In this document: piece by piece, positions 27,897 to 38,240 of the stretch
How the letters are laid out: every line of letters starts with the position of its first letter
How positions within the stretch are numbered: position 1 is the first letter of the stretch
NCBI RefSeq assembly: GCF_001975725.1
Contig: NZ_CP019434.1
Location: forward strand, 2,531,523-2,595,522
Reading direction: 5' to 3'
DNA length: 64,000 nucleotides
Source: Acidihalobacter ferrooxydans
Lineage (GTDB): Bacteria; Pseudomonadota; Gammaproteobacteria; DSM-5130; Acidihalobacteraceae
Notes under the pieces: model-generated
Database searches by the model: none
What the model saw: only the letters and a program-made list of their open reading frames with translations
Told to the model about the DNA's origin: nothing
Translations under genes and position numbers: made by a program

Positions 27897-29630
27897 ATGT
27901 CTATGCCCGCCCCGCGGCTGCGTCTCAACGGCCTGGCCCGCCATCTGGTAACGGCCGGGCTGCTCCAGGAAAGCGAAGCGCTGGCCGTACAGGAAGAGTC
28001 GCTGCAAAAACGCATACCGCTGGTCAGCCTGCTGACCCGGCACGATCAATTGACCCCAGCGATAGTCGCGCAAGCCGCATCGAAGGAATTCGGCATACCG
28101 CTGTTCGATATCAATGCCTTTGATCCGGAACAGCTTCCCAAGGCGCTCATCAACGAAAAAATGGTGCGCCAAAGCCGCGCATTGCCCGTATATCAGCGCG
28201 GCAATCGACTTTTTGTCGCGATCTCCGACCCGATGAATCTCGCTGCGATCGACGAGATCAAATTCACCACCGGCATCCAGACCGAACCACTGCTGGTCGA
28301 AGACGACAAACTGGATCAAGCCATAGAGGAGGCGCTGCGTAACGCGGACACGGCGATGGACGAGTTGATCGGCGACGCCGATCTGGAAGGTCTTGATCAG
28401 CTTGAAATCGCTGGAGATGTGCCGGACCAGCCGGCTGGCCTGAATGCGGCCTCGGATGTTGATGACGCGCCTGTTGTCCGTTATGTCAACAAGGTTTTGC
28501 TGGACGCGATCAAACGCGGCGCGTCGGATATTCACTTCGAGCCTTACGAAAAATATTACCGGCTACGCCTGCGCATAGACGGCATTTTGCATGAAATCGG
28601 GCGCCCGCCCGTCGCAATGGCCCCACGGCTGGCATCGCGCATCAAGGTCATGTCGCGCATGGATGTCGTCGAGCGACGCAGACCCCAGGACGGCCGCATC
28701 AAGCTTCAGATCAGCAAGAACCGCGCGATTGACTTCCGCGTCAATTCACTGCCTACGCTCTATGGCGAAAAAATCGTCATGCGTATCCTCGATCCCAGCT
28801 CTGCACAAATCGGTATCGAAGGACTGGGTTTCGAGGAGGAACAGCAAGCCCTTTATCTCTCGGCCTTGAGCAAACCGTACGGCATGATTCTGGTAACCGG
28901 CCCGACCGGTAGCGGCAAAACGGTGACCCTGTATACCGGACTGGGCATACTCAATACGGACGATCGCAATATCTCCACCGCTGAAGATCCGGCGGAAATC
29001 AATATGCCGGGCATCAACCAGGTGAATGTCAATCCCAAGGTGGGACTGACCTTCGCCGAGGCGCTACGCTCGTTTCTCCGCCAGGATCCGGACGTAGTGA
29101 TGGTCGGTGAAATCCGCGATCTGGAAACCGCCGAAATAGCCATCAAGGCGGCGCAGACAGGTCATCTGGTGCTCTCCACTCTGCACACTAACGATGCGCC
29201 ACAGACACTGACCCGCCTCATGAATATGGGCGTGCCGCCGTACAATATAGCCAACTCGGTCTCACTGATCATTGCGCAGCGACTTGCACGACGACTGTGC
29301 AAACACTGCAAGGAAGTGCACGATGTACCTAAAGAGGCACTCATTGAGGAAGGCTTTACACCAGAAGATGCCGACACCATCACCGTTTACAGAGCCAACC
29401 TCAAAGGATGCAGCAAATGCAGTGGCGGCTACAAAGGCCGCGTAGGCATTTATCAGGTTATGCCAGTTTCAGAAGAGATGGCTCGCCTGATCATGGAGGG
29501 CGCCAACGCCATGGTCCTGGCAAAACAGGCTGGACGGGAAGGCGTCCCGGACTTGCGCGCGTCCGGCTTGCGCAAGGTTCGCAACGGCATGACCAGTTTG
29601 GATGAACTGAACCGCGTGACGAAGGATTGA
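27897..29630 (+). CDS. pilB: Type IV pilus assembly ATPase PilB
   Basis: A 577-residue hexameric extension ATPase at the cytoplasmic base of the pilus. It has an N-terminal MshEN-type domain, then Walker A GPTGSGKTVTL, an Asp box, Walker B (DVVMVGEIRDLETAEIA), a His box (HLVLSTLHTNDA) and the zinc tetracysteine (CKHCKE and CSKCSGGYKGR). The start ATG at 27897 has GGGAG ten bases upstream; an ATG two codons on is an alternative. It is followed by pilC and pilD. Confidence 0.95.
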   Translation: MSMPAPRLRLNGLARHLVTAGLLQESEALAVQEESLQKRIPLVSLLTRHDQLTPAIVAQAASKEFGIPLFDINAFDPEQLPKALINEKMVRQSRALPVYQRGNRLFVAISDPMNLAAIDEIKFTTGIQTEPLLVEDDKLDQAIEEALRNADTAMDELIGDADLEGLDQLEIAGDVPDQPAGLNAASDVDDAPVVRYVNKVLLDAIKRGASDIHFEPYEKYYRLRLRIDGILHEIGRPPVAMAPRLASRIKVMSRMDVVERRRPQDGRIKLQISKNRAIDFRVNSLPTLYGEKIVMRILDPSSAQIGIEGLGFEEEQQALYLSALSKPYGMILVTGPTGSGKTVTLYTGLGILNTDDRNISTAEDPAEINMPGINQVNVNPKVGLTFAEALRSFLRQDPDVVMVGEIRDLETAEIAIKAAQTGHLVLSTLHTNDAPQTLTRLMNMGVPPYNIANSVSLIIAQRLARRLCKHCKEVHDVPKEALIEEGFTPEDADTITVYRANLKGCSKCSGGYKGRVGIYQVMPVSEEMARLIMEGANAMVLAKQAGREGVPDLRASGLRKVRNGMTSLDELNRVTKD

Positions 29631-29716
29631 TTTTCCGCCCAAGGGGGCGAACATGATCGCAAAAGCCGTCCAGACCGTCGCCGCGCGCACAACACTATAA
29701 AATTCGAGGGATCGCT

Positions 29717-30940
29717 ATGGCTGCCAAGGCACCGAGCAAACAGATTTTCACCTGGGAAGGCGTTGACAAGAAAGGCATTCGCATCAAGGGCGAAAACGAG
29801 TCCATGAGCGAGGCGCTGCTGAAATCCGAACTCAGGCGCCAGGGCATCAATCCGATCCGCGTACGGAAAAAACCCAAACCCCTGTTCGGCACAGGCAAGA
29901 AAATCGCAGGCAAGGATATTGCCCTTTTCGCACGGCAATTGTCGACCATGATGAACTCAGGCGTACCTCTCGTGCAGGCGCTCGACATCATCGGGCAAGG
30001 CCATGAAAAACCCGCGATGCAGACCATGGTTTTTGACATAAAAGCACAGGTCGAAGGCGGCAACAACCTGGCCGACGCGCTCGCAAAACATCCCGACCAC
30101 TTCGACGAACTCTTCGTGAACCTTGTACGCGCAGGCGAACAATCAGGCGCGCTGGAAGCCATCCTGGACAAAATCGCCACCTACAAGGAAAAAACCGAGG
30201 CCATTAAAGCAAAGATCAAAAAGGCATTGATGTATCCCGCCGCAGTCGTCGTGGTCGCTATCGTGGTAACAACGATTCTGCTCGTCTTTGTGGTACCTCA
30301 GTTCCAGCAGCTGTTCCAGGGTTTCGGTGCTTCGCTGCCCGCCTTCACGCTGTTCGTCGTGCACCTGTCGAATCTGATGCAAAAATGGTGGTATGTGGTG
30401 TTCATCGGCATCGGGCTGGCTGGCTGGCTGTTCGTCCGCGCATATAAAAAATCAGATAAATTCCACCGATTCATTGATCGTTACACTTTGCGCATTCCGA
30501 TTTTTGGTGCGTTGATCTCCAAATCAGCGATCGCCCGCTTTGCGCGTACGCTCGCCACCATGTTCGCTGCGGGCGTCCCCTTGGTCGAGGCACTCGAATC
30601 CGTCGCTGGCGCAACCGGCAACCTGACCTACGCCGACGCAACGATGAAAATGCGCGAAGACACCTCTTCGGGTACGCAACTGCGCCAATCCATGCGCCAG
30701 TTCAGCAATATTTTTCCCAATATGGTGCTACAAATGGTCTCCATTGGCGAGGAAGCCGGCTCCCTGGACCAGATGCTGGATAAAGTTGCCGATTTCTATG
30801 AAGAAGAAGTCGATGTCATGGTGGACGGGCTGTCGAGCCTCCTCGAACCCATGATTATGGTGGTTCTGGGCGTACTCGTCGGCGGTCTCGTCGTCGCCAT
30901 GTACCTGCCGATTTTCAGCATGGGCAACGTCGTCGGTTGA
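29717..30940 (+). CDS. pilC: Type IV pilus inner-membrane platform protein PilC
   Basis: A 407-residue platform protein with two T2SSF domains. The first contains FARQLSTMMNSGVPLVQALDII and the second FARTLATMFAAGVPLVEALESVAG. Hydrophobic helices lie at about 175-200, 225-245 and 375-400. The C-terminal LLEPMIMVVLGVLVGGLVVAMYLPIFSMGNVV is diagnostic. It transfers force from PilB or PilT to the pilins. 86 bp after pilB. Confidence 0.95.
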   Translation: MAAKAPSKQIFTWEGVDKKGIRIKGENESMSEALLKSELRRQGINPIRVRKKPKPLFGTGKKIAGKDIALFARQLSTMMNSGVPLVQALDIIGQGHEKPAMQTMVFDIKAQVEGGNNLADALAKHPDHFDELFVNLVRAGEQSGALEAILDKIATYKEKTEAIKAKIKKALMYPAAVVVVAIVVTTILLVFVVPQFQQLFQGFGASLPAFTLFVVHLSNLMQKWWYVVFIGIGLAGWLFVRAYKKSDKFHRFIDRYTLRIPIFGALISKSAIARFARTLATMFAAGVPLVEALESVAGATGNLTYADATMKMREDTSSGTQLRQSMRQFSNIFPNMVLQMVSIGEEAGSLDQMLDKVADFYEEEVDVMVDGLSSLLEPMIMVVLGVLVGGLVVAMYLPIFSMGNVVG

Positions 30941-30962
30941 CGCACCGGGGCGATTGAACACG

Positions 30963-31838
30963 ATGTTTTCCGACGCGACTACCCTGTTCTCCGGAAACGC
31001 AATGTATGTGCTGGTTGGTCTGCTCGGACTGATCGTGGGCAGCTTTATCAACGTTGTGGTCTACCGGCTCCCTCGAATGCTCGAACGGCGCTGGCGTAAT
31101 GAATGCCAGGAGCTTTTCGACCCCACGGAGAACCCTGTCGAACAATCAGCCTACAATCTGGCGGTACCCCAATCGGCCTGCCCGGCCTGCGGGCATCAAA
31201 TTCGAGCCTGGGAAAACATTCCTGTTATCAGCTACCTGTTCTTGCGCGGGCGCTGCTCGGCATGCGGAGTATCTATTTCACTACGCTATCCGACGGTTGA
31301 AATCACGACCGCCGTACTTGCATTACTGGTTGCCTGGCAATTCGGCCCAAGCTGGCAAACCGCACTTGCACTGCCTTTCACATGGGCTTTGTTGGCTCTC
31401 GCGCTGATCGATCTCGAAACACAATTGTTACCGGACGCAATCACGCTTCCGCTACTATGGCTGGGCCTGATCAGTAATGTAAATGGGCTCTTTGTCCCAC
31501 TTCAGCAAGCCGTGCTTGGTGCCGCGGCGGGCTATTTATCGCTCTGGCTGGTCTACCACCTGTTTCGACTCCTGACCGGCAAGGAAGGCATGGGTTATGG
31601 CGACTTCAAATTGCTTGCCGCCCTCGGCGCCTGGTTTGGGTGGCAGATGCTGCCGTTCACCATCTTGCTCTCATCTCTGGTCGGCGCGCTCGTTGGCATC
31701 ACGCTTATGTTATCCCGGCGCATGCAACAGGGGACGCCCCTGCCGTTCGGGCCCTACCTCGCCGCCGCGGGCTGGATAGCCTTGCTTTGGGGCACGCCAC
31801 TGACCCACTGGTACCTCGGGCTGTTCCGCACCGGCTGA
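30963..31838 (+). CDS. pilD: Prepilin peptidase / N-methyltransferase PilD
   Basis: A 291-residue bifunctional membrane protease that cleaves and N-methylates type IV prepilins. The zinc tetracysteine is CPAC and CSAC in the cytoplasmic loop. The aspartic protease residues are in LIDLETQLLPD and GMGYGDFKLLAALGAW. About eight membrane helices. The start is ATG at 30963; a TTG nine bases earlier is also possible. Confidence 0.95.
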   Translation: MFSDATTLFSGNAMYVLVGLLGLIVGSFINVVVYRLPRMLERRWRNECQELFDPTENPVEQSAYNLAVPQSACPACGHQIRAWENIPVISYLFLRGRCSACGVSISLRYPTVEITTAVLALLVAWQFGPSWQTALALPFTWALLALALIDLETQLLPDAITLPLLWLGLISNVNGLFVPLQQAVLGAAAGYLSLWLVYHLFRLLTGKEGMGYGDFKLLAALGAWFGWQMLPFTILLSSLVGALVGITLMLSRRMQQGTPLPFGPYLAAAGWIALLWGTPLTHWYLGLFRTG

Positions 31839-31840
31839 CA

Positions 31841-32482
31841 ATGCCTTATCTCGTTGGCTTGACAGGCGGAATCGGCAGCGGAAAGTCGCGCGTTTCGCAA
31901 CATTTCGCGAAACTCGGGATAGACAGCATCGATAGTGACCAAATTGCGCGGGAACTCGTGGCACCAGGGCAGCCCGCGCTAGCTGAAATAATGCAAGCCT
32001 TTGGTCCACAAATTATCGGTCAAGATGGGCGACTGAACCGTGCCAGCTTACGCAAGCTCGTATTCGACGACATCATCGCACGCAACCGCCTTGAAAATAT
32101 TTTGCATCCACGCATCCGCAGTACCCTGCTCGAGCGGAGCCAACACGCGAGTTCGCCTTATGTTCTCCTGGTCATCCCACTATTGGTCGAAAATAACTGG
32201 CAGACGCTCGTAAATCGAGTCGTAGTGGTCGATTGCGCGCCCGCTACTCAAGTACGTCGCGTAATGCAGCGCGACAACATTGATGAGAATGCAGTGCGTG
32301 CGATCTTGGCCGCGCAGGCCAGCCGTTCGCAGCGTCTGCTGAAGGCCGACGACGTCATTCACAATGACGCAGATGACGCCAACCTCGCAGCGCAAATCGC
32401 GGCACTTCATCGCACGCTACTGCAACAGGTCGAAAAACACCGTCCCAGAGGCAAAACCGGGCTCCCTGGGAGGAAAACCTGA
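31841..32482 (+). CDS. coaE: Dephospho-CoA kinase
   Basis: A 213-residue kinase for the last step of CoA synthesis. P-loop GLTGGIGSGKS (7-17), the DSDQIARELV substrate region, the HPRIR motif and the lid RDNIDENAVRAILAAQASRSQRL are visible. It starts two bases after the pilD stop, completing the common gammaproteobacterial pilBCD-coaE order. The C-terminal tail is basic and slightly extended. Confidence 0.96.
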   Translation: MPYLVGLTGGIGSGKSRVSQHFAKLGIDSIDSDQIARELVAPGQPALAEIMQAFGPQIIGQDGRLNRASLRKLVFDDIIARNRLENILHPRIRSTLLERSQHASSPYVLLVIPLLVENNWQTLVNRVVVVDCAPATQVRRVMQRDNIDENAVRAILAAQASRSQRLLKADDVIHNDADDANLAAQIAALHRTLLQQVEKHRPRGKTGLPGRKT

Positions 32483-32663
32483 CGGTCATAAGCCAATAGT
32501 TCGTTCATTTAAATCGAATAGGACTATTCATGCCCACCAAAGATTGGGGAACCGGCCCTCACCTCTGACTCGTTTCGGCAGACGCAATCACGTCGCCATA
32601 TCAAGAGCACTTAGCCGATATTGATTAAAATTATCGGTAGCCTACAGATTAAGGAAGACTTCA

Positions 32664-33470
32664 GTGTTTGAACCGCTCGATAGCAACGCAATCCGGCTTA
32701 ATCTCTCCTCAATAGGGGAGCCGGACTGTCCAGGCATTCATGTACACCCGTCAATAGACTCGACAAACAACTGGTTCATTAATGAATTGCGCGCAGGTCG
32801 AATAGAATCGAAACACGTATGTCTTGCTGAAGAACAGCGAGCGGGACGTGGGCGTCGCGGTAGAACTTGGATCTCGCCGCCTGTTGGCAATCTCTATATG
32901 TCGGTCGGCTGGGCGGCACGGAACATGAAACATAGCCCCGAAGCAATAACACTTGCTGTTGGGGTGGCAGTCTGTGAGGTTCTGGAAGTTCTTTCCGGGC
33001 GCCCGATAGACATAAAATGGCCGAATGATTTTTATCATGACAACCGTAAATTAGGGGGCATTCTGATTGATGGATTGAGCCGTAATGACAAACCATTCTG
33101 GGTGATTGGTGTCGGGGTTAATTTACGTCCTGTTGAACACAAAACGATTGACACGGTCGCATCGGCAGGACTGGATGAAGTGTGGCCAGATGCACACAAC
33201 CATAGGAACTATCTCGCCGCTCGTATCATCAAAGCCATTTTTAATGCGTGCCTAAGTTATGAAGACAATGGTTTTAGCGTATTCCGCGATCGGTGGGCAA
33301 GCCATGACATTACAATCGGTCGAAAATTAACTGTGCATCAGGCGACTGGCACACTCATGCAAGCAACCGGTTGCGGGATCGATCAATCTGGAAAGCTGCG
33401 TGTTATTTGCGCAACATCAGGAGATGAGTATGTTCTTGATGCAGCAGACGTGACCTTGCGAGTGGACTGA
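32664..33470 (+). CDS. birA: Biotin-[acetyl-CoA carboxylase] ligase without N-terminal HTH
   Basis: A 268-residue biotin protein ligase. The biotinyl-AMP site is GRGRRGRTWISPPVGNLYMSV, followed by IKWPNDFYHDNRKLGGILIDG and the C-terminal SH3-like domain. The repressor winged helix of E. coli BirA is absent, so this should be a mono-functional ligase. The start is GTG at 32664 with AAGGA eight bases upstream. GC content is visibly lower here than in the flanking pil genes. It is coupled to coaX through TGATG. Confidence 0.93.
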   Translation: MFEPLDSNAIRLNLSSIGEPDCPGIHVHPSIDSTNNWFINELRAGRIESKHVCLAEEQRAGRGRRGRTWISPPVGNLYMSVGWAARNMKHSPEAITLAVGVAVCEVLEVLSGRPIDIKWPNDFYHDNRKLGGILIDGLSRNDKPFWVIGVGVNLRPVEHKTIDTVASAGLDEVWPDAHNHRNYLAARIIKAIFNACLSYEDNGFSVFRDRWASHDITIGRKLTVHQATGTLMQATGCGIDQSGKLRVICATSGDEYVLDAADVTLRVD

Positions 33471-34192
33471 TGCAGCTGCTTGTAGATATTGGCAACACAC
33501 GGATCAAATGGGGAACCTCTCCAGGTAGAGGAGTTGTAGAAAATCATGGTAGTAGCTCATCGATCGCTGAGTTTATTAACCAGTTGCGCTTTTTCGCCAG
33601 ACCCGACTCGATCCGTATTTGCAGCGTCAGACACGATAACTCCCTGCCCTGCATTATTCAGGAATTTTCCGCAATGGCCTGGCCAGACCCGGAACATGTT
33701 TTATTAAAAAATAATTTAGATAAATTACGCATCGCGTATAAAAATCCGGCTCATTATGGAATCGATCGTTTTCTTGCCTTACTGTCTGTTTGCAATACTC
33801 GCCAGCCACCGTCAATTGTCATCTCGGCCGGCACAGCCGTGACAATAGACGCACTAGACAACCGCTGCGTTCACAAAGGAGGAATTATACTTCCAGGACT
33901 ACGTTCAATGCATACAAACCTAACATCGGCCGCGCCCGTATTGCTCTCCGAAATGGGAAACATCGAAACACATATCGGCCCTTGGCAAAGAGATACGCAA
34001 GATGCGGTAATGGCCGGACTACGTTACGCCTGGGCGGGTGGCGTGGAAAATGTCATCATGGATATGGAATGCGATTTAGGTAAGGCAGATGTGGTTGTAA
34101 CCGGAGGTGATGGCCTTTTGCTGACACGTTGTTTAAAGCATGACACCACTTACGAAGAAACGCTTATATTGCGCGGACTAACCTACGTTTAG
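33470..34192 (+). CDS. coaX: Type III pantothenate kinase
   Basis: A 240-residue CoaX of the ASKHA fold that phosphorylates pantothenate. Motifs: LLVDIGNTRIKWG (phosphate 1), YGIDRFLALLSV, VISAGTAVTIDAL and GGIILPGLRSM. The ATG overlaps the birA stop (TGATG). The birA-coaX pair is common where type III PanK replaces CoaA. The region immediately downstream is IS debris. Confidence 0.95.
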   Translation: MQLLVDIGNTRIKWGTSPGRGVVENHGSSSSIAEFINQLRFFARPDSIRICSVRHDNSLPCIIQEFSAMAWPDPEHVLLKNNLDKLRIAYKNPAHYGIDRFLALLSVCNTRQPPSIVISAGTAVTIDALDNRCVHKGGIILPGLRSMHTNLTSAAPVLLSEMGNIETHIGPWQRDTQDAVMAGLRYAWAGGVENVIMDMECDLGKADVVVTGGDGLLLTRCLKHDTTYEETLILRGLTYV

Positions 34193-34199
34193 CAGGCGC

Positions 34200-34515
34200 T
34201 CGCTAAGTATCGAACGGTGTCGGTGCCAATACCCGTGCCTGGCTGATTGCCGCGTTGCCAGATAGTTGCTTTGGTGGGGCAGGCGCCCATGGCTCATGAG
34301 TCAGGCATCTACAAAAACCGACGACGCATCTATGGCGGGCGTTCGACCGTTCGCACGGCGCTATTCCTGGCGACGCTCTCAGCGGTCCGCCAGGATCTTC
34401 GCATGAAAGATTTTTACCAGTTCCTGGTGCAAGTTGGAAACCCAGGAAAGTCGCCCTGGTCGCTGCCATGCGCAAGCTGTTGACCATCATCAATGCGATG
34501 TTTCGAATGGGAAGG
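34200..34515 (+). pseudogene. IS110-family transposase, C-terminal remnant
   Basis: The three frames together read as the C-terminal Transposase_20 part of an IS110/IS1111 recombinase: ANTRAWLIAALP, then QIVALVGQAPMAHESG and GGRSTVRTALFLATLSAVR, then after a frameshift KVALVAAMRKLLTIINAMFRMGR. There is no start, no N-terminal RuvC-like half, and at least two frameshifts. It is a different lineage from the intact element at 52907. Confidence 0.75.
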
Positions 34516-34616
34516 AGTTATAACCGAATCTGGTGTTTGAGGTGTTGAAGAAAAGCGGCGCATCTGGTTGATTTGTTGTTGCGAGACAATAAGCCAACCT
34601 GAGGAGATACGCCACT

Positions 34617-35628
34617 ATGAGCGAGAATAACGTGATTGGGCTGGCGGGTCGAGAGGCGGGAAATGATCCGCTGACCGAACTGCTGAGAGCAGGCGCGGAA
34701 CGCCTGATTTATCAGGCCGTGGAGGCCGAGTTAGAGACCTTGCTGGCAGAGCATGCGGATCGACGTACAGAGGACGGCAAGGCGGGTGTGGTGCGCAACG
34801 GTCACCTGCCTGCTCGCAAGCTGCAGACCGCCTTGGGGCCGGTGACGTTTCGTTCAGCGCTGGTGCCGCCGTATGTGCGCAAGACACGGTCGCTGGAAGC
34901 GGCATTGCCCTGGCTGTATCTGAAGGGCGTATCCAGCGGCGAGATGACAGAAGCGCTGAAGGTTCTTGTCGGTCCGGACACCGAGGGTCTATCGGCCAGC
35001 ACAGTATCGCGGTTGAAGCAGGTCTGGGGCCAGGAGTACCGGGCCCCTGGTGCGAAGATCGCCGGGACAGGGACCGCTGGGTCTATGTGTGGACCGACGG
35101 TGTGTACAGCGGCCTTCGCGCCGAGCAAGCCAAGCTGTGTGCTCTGGTGGTGATCGGCGTGAACGCGCGCGGCCAGAAGCGTTTTCTGGCCATCGAGGAC
35201 GGGGTGAGAGAGTCCACGCAGAGCTGGCGAGAGGTGTTGCTGAAGCTGAAGGCCCGTGGCATGAACGTACCGGAACTGGCCATTGGTGATGGTGCCATGG
35301 GCTTCTGGGCGGCACTGGAGGAAGTGTATCCCAAGACACGCCAACAGCGCTGCTGGATGCACAAGACGATGAACGTGCTGAACGGTTTGCCAAAATCGGT
35401 CCAGCCAAAAGCGAAACAGGCGCTACACGAGATCTGGCAGGCACAGACACGGGCCGATGCGGAAAAGGCCTTCGACCTGTTCCTCAAGACCTATGAGCCG
35501 AAGTATCCAAAGGCCGCCGTCTGTCTGCACAAGGACCGTGAGGCGTTGCTGGCCTTCTACGATTTTCCGGCCCCGCATTGGCAGAGCATCCGAACCAGCA
35601 ATCCGATCGAATCGACCTTCGGGACAAT
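34617..35628 (+). pseudogene. IS256-family transposase, 5' part
   Basis: The N-terminal part reads MSENNVIGLAGREAGNDPLTELL, GRNGHLPARKLQTALGPV-like and the first catalytic region. Around 35045 the frame shifts (YRA to WCEDRRDRDRWVYVW), then continues through DGVYSGLR, VIGVNARGQKRFLAIEDGVRES and RCWMHKTMNVLNGLPK to NPIESTFGTI, where IS21 interrupts. With the 3' part at 38241 and one base restored, the gene would encode 401 residues. Confidence 0.85.
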
Positions 35629-35708
35629 TGCGCATTCCGACGATCATGACCGTTCGTTCCGGGCGATCGTGACCGACCGCGCATGCGGTCGCGCTGGAGG
35701 TGTGATTT

Positions 35709-36464
35709 TTAGTCCTTTCGGTCACGATCCGTCAAATCGGCTTGTCGCTTGCGCATCGAGTCGCCGGTCATCGTGATGCGGTGTGCACGGTGCAGCAGGC
35801 GGTCGAGGATGGCGTCCGCCAGGGTGGCCTCGCCGATGACATCGTGCCAGTGTTCGACGGGGAGCTGACTGGCGACCAGGGTGCTTTTTTTCTCGTGGCG
35901 CTCCTCGATGACTTCCATCAGGTCATTGCGCTGGGCGGCAGAGAGCTTGTGGATGCCGAAGTCGTCGAGGATCAGCAGTTCGGTATTGGCGAGCGTTTTC
36001 ATCAGCCGCGCGTAGCGGCCGTCGCCGTGGGCGATGCGGATGTCTTCGAGCAGCCGGGTGAGGCGAAAGTAGCGGGTGGACAGACCCTGCCGGCAGGCCT
36101 GGTGGCCCAGCGCGCAGGCGATGTAGGTTTTGCCGCAGCCGGTAGGCCCGGTGATGGTCAGGTTGTGGCGGCGCTTTATCCACTGGCCGGTGGCCAGGGT
36201 GCTGAGCACCTCGCGTTTGAGGCCGGGCCCGGGGCGGTAGTGGATATCCTCGATGGTCGCCGGGGTGCGGAGCTTGGCGAGTTGCAGCAGCCGGGTGAGT
36301 CGGCGGGTGTCGCGATGGCTGATCTCGCGGTCGATCAGCAAGGCCAAGCGTTCTTCGAAGGCCAGTGCAAAGGCATGCGGCTGATCGAGCTGCTGGGCCA
36401 GGGCCTCGGCCATGCCGGCGAGCTTGAGGCTGTGGAGTTGATGGACGGTGGTGTGATTGAGCAT
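35709..36464 (-). CDS. istB: IS21 helper ATPase IstB
   Basis: A 251-residue AAA+ ATPase that selects target DNA and activates IstA. Walker A is GPTGCGKT, Walker B ELLILDDFG, followed by the DnaC-like C-terminal part (DRLLHRAHRITMTGDSMRKR). The length is standard for IstB. It starts 11 bp after the istA stop. Confidence 0.95.
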   Translation of the reverse strand: MLNHTTVHQLHSLKLAGMAEALAQQLDQPHAFALAFEERLALLIDREISHRDTRRLTRLLQLAKLRTPATIEDIHYRPGPGLKREVLSTLATGQWIKRRHNLTITGPTGCGKTYIACALGHQACRQGLSTRYFRLTRLLEDIRIAHGDGRYARLMKTLANTELLILDDFGIHKLSAAQRNDLMEVIEERHEKKSTLVASQLPVEHWHDVIGEATLADAILDRLLHRAHRITMTGDSMRKRQADLTDRDRKD

Positions 36465-36475
36465 AAAATCTCCTG

Positions 36476-38002
36476 TCAGTGGTAGTAGCCGGCGCCGCGG
36501 ACATTGGCGTGATCCGGCAAGGGGGTGGCGTCGGTCTCGTGCGGTGTCTGCTGATCGAGGCCCTTGGCCAGAATCGAGGTGATGGAGCGATAAGTCGGCG
36601 CGCCGATCATCAGCGCCCGCCGGCAGGCGGCTTCGAGCCGGGCCTTGCCGTAGCGCCGGGCATGGCTGAGCAGCCCCAGGCAGGCGCGGTAACCGTGCTC
36701 GGGGTGCGGCCGGTCATGCAGCTGATGGCGGACGACGGCATGGGTTGACGGACCGATGTCGGAAGCCCAATTCAGGAAGCGACCGGGCGACCACTGCGCA
36801 TGGGCGCGGTGCGACTTGGGCATGTGATCGGGTATGGTGGCGTGCCGGCCCGGGATGTCGCGGGGATGCACAGCGACCCGGTGGCCCTTGTGAAACACCT
36901 CGACCGTTGCGGCGGTCAGGCGCACGTCGAGCTTGTGGCCGACCAGGGCGTGCGGGACGCTGTAGAGCTTGTCGCCGATGGCCAGATGGTAGTCGATGCC
37001 GGGCTTGGCCACCCGCCACTCGGCGTACTCGTAGGCTTGCGCCGGCAGCGGCTTGAGGGCCGGTTTGTCCAGTGCCTCGAACAGCTCGGCGCGGCTGTGC
37101 GGCTGCTTCTGGAACGGCCGGTGATTGAGCGCATCGAGCAGCGTGCGGATGGCGGCGTTGAGCTCACCCAGCGAAAAAAACCGCCGGTGCCGCAGCCGGG
37201 CCAGAATCCAGCGCTCGACCAGCTGCACGCCGACCTCGACCTTGGCCTTGTCCTTGGGCTTGTAGGGCCGCGCGGGCAGGATGGCGGCGCCGTAGTGCTG
37301 GGCCATCTCGGCATAGGTCGAATTGGGCGTCGGATCGTAGCGGCTGGCCTGCGCCACGGCGGATTTGAGGTTGTCCGGCACCCACAGGGCGCTGGAGCCG
37401 CCAAAGAATTCCAGCGCCCGGCGGTGACTGCCGATCCAATCCGGCAGCGACTGCGTCCAGGTCGCCTCGGCATAGGTGTAGCTCGATGCACCCAGCACGG
37501 CGACGAAGACCTGTGCCCGGCGAATCTCGCCGCTGGCCGGGTCGATCACCGGCACGGTCGGCCCGGCGTAGTCGAAGAACGTCTTCTCGCCGGCGCGGTG
37601 GACCTGCCGCATGCTGCGGCGCTGGCGCGCCCGCCAGTCCCGATAGAGCTGGCAGTACTGGCTGTAGCGGTATGCCCTGTCGCCTGCGGCGGCGACATAC
37701 TCCGACCACAACAGCTGCCGCGTGACGCCCTTGCGCTTCAGCTCGGTGTGCAGGGCGGCAAAGTCCGGCTCAACGCGCTCCGATGCCCGCGGCGCCGCCG
37801 GAAACAAGCGCGCTTCGAGCTGTGCCTCTGTCAACGCCGTTGGCCAGCCGATGCCCTGGGCCGCCGTCAGACTGATGTACTTCGATACCGCGCCCTTGGA
37901 CAAGCCAACCGCGCGGGCGATCTTCGCGTGACTCAAACCCGCATCATGTTTCAGACGCAGAACCTCGTGGATTTTTCGCATAGGAACCCTCGGTGTTGGC
38001 AT
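36476..38002 (-). CDS. istA: IS21 transposase IstA
   Basis: A 508-residue DDE transposase. An N-terminal helix-turn-helix ([21 protein letters not shown]) precedes the catalytic core with Asp in FFDYAGPT, Asp in VPDNLKSAV and Glu in KAKVEVGV, then a basic C-terminal domain. It appears intact. A clearly related but divergent istA lies, interrupted, at 51581-58048. Confidence 0.95.
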   Translation of the reverse strand: MPTPRVPMRKIHEVLRLKHDAGLSHAKIARAVGLSKGAVSKYISLTAAQGIGWPTALTEAQLEARLFPAAPRASERVEPDFAALHTELKRKGVTRQLLWSEYVAAAGDRAYRYSQYCQLYRDWRARQRRSMRQVHRAGEKTFFDYAGPTVPVIDPASGEIRRAQVFVAVLGASSYTYAEATWTQSLPDWIGSHRRALEFFGGSSALWVPDNLKSAVAQASRYDPTPNSTYAEMAQHYGAAILPARPYKPKDKAKVEVGVQLVERWILARLRHRRFFSLGELNAAIRTLLDALNHRPFQKQPHSRAELFEALDKPALKPLPAQAYEYAEWRVAKPGIDYHLAIGDKLYSVPHALVGHKLDVRLTAATVEVFHKGHRVAVHPRDIPGRHATIPDHMPKSHRAHAQWSPGRFLNWASDIGPSTHAVVRHQLHDRPHPEHGYRACLGLLSHARRYGKARLEAACRRALMIGAPTYRSITSILAKGLDQQTPHETDATPLPDHANVRGAGYYH

Positions 38003-38082
38003 GGCCTCTCGCTCAGTAGAAAAGTGCGGAGGTATGCCGGATAAACATCAAGAATTCCAGCGCGTTGGCATCCATTCCGGAC

Positions 38083-38218
38083 GATCGTGACCAGTCATTC
38101 CGGATCGTGACCGACGATTCCGGCAATATGGCCGAAATCGGTCACGATCAATCGGAATCAGCGGTCACGATCCGCCGGAACAGTCGGTCACGATGCTTCG
38201 GAATCAGCGGTCACGATG
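38083..38218. repeat. Iterated CGTGACC sites in IS21 end
   Basis: Six copies of GATCGTGACC or its complement begin at 38083, 38103, 38140, 38163, 38186 and 38209. The last four are spaced exactly 23 bp apart, and orientation switches between the second and third. IS21 ends are known to carry multiple internal repeats that bind the transposase; these fit that role. Confidence 0.8.
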
Positions 38219-38240
38219 GGTCGGAATACGCAGGGACAAT

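Larger units (their letters stand above)
35629..38232 (-). mobile_element. Intact IS21-family element (first)
   Basis: A 2604-bp element with termini TGCGCATTCCGAC (left) and the complement of TGCGTATTCCGAC (right), flanked by the 8-bp duplication GGGACAAT (35621-35628 and 38233-38240). It encodes IstA and IstB on the minus strand, with multiple CGTGACC repeats near both ends. Removing it restores the IS256 transposase frame. Confidence 0.93.

Noticed and set aside
34193..34246. Possible tRNA or terminator after coaX
   Set aside because: No cloverleaf could be drawn; in another frame the stretch matches the IS110 transposase remnant.
38083..38218. Regularly spaced repeats considered as a CRISPR or plasmid iteron array
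   Set aside because: The sites are 10 bp, occur in both orientations, and lie at the ends of IS21 elements, where transposase-binding repeats are expected.
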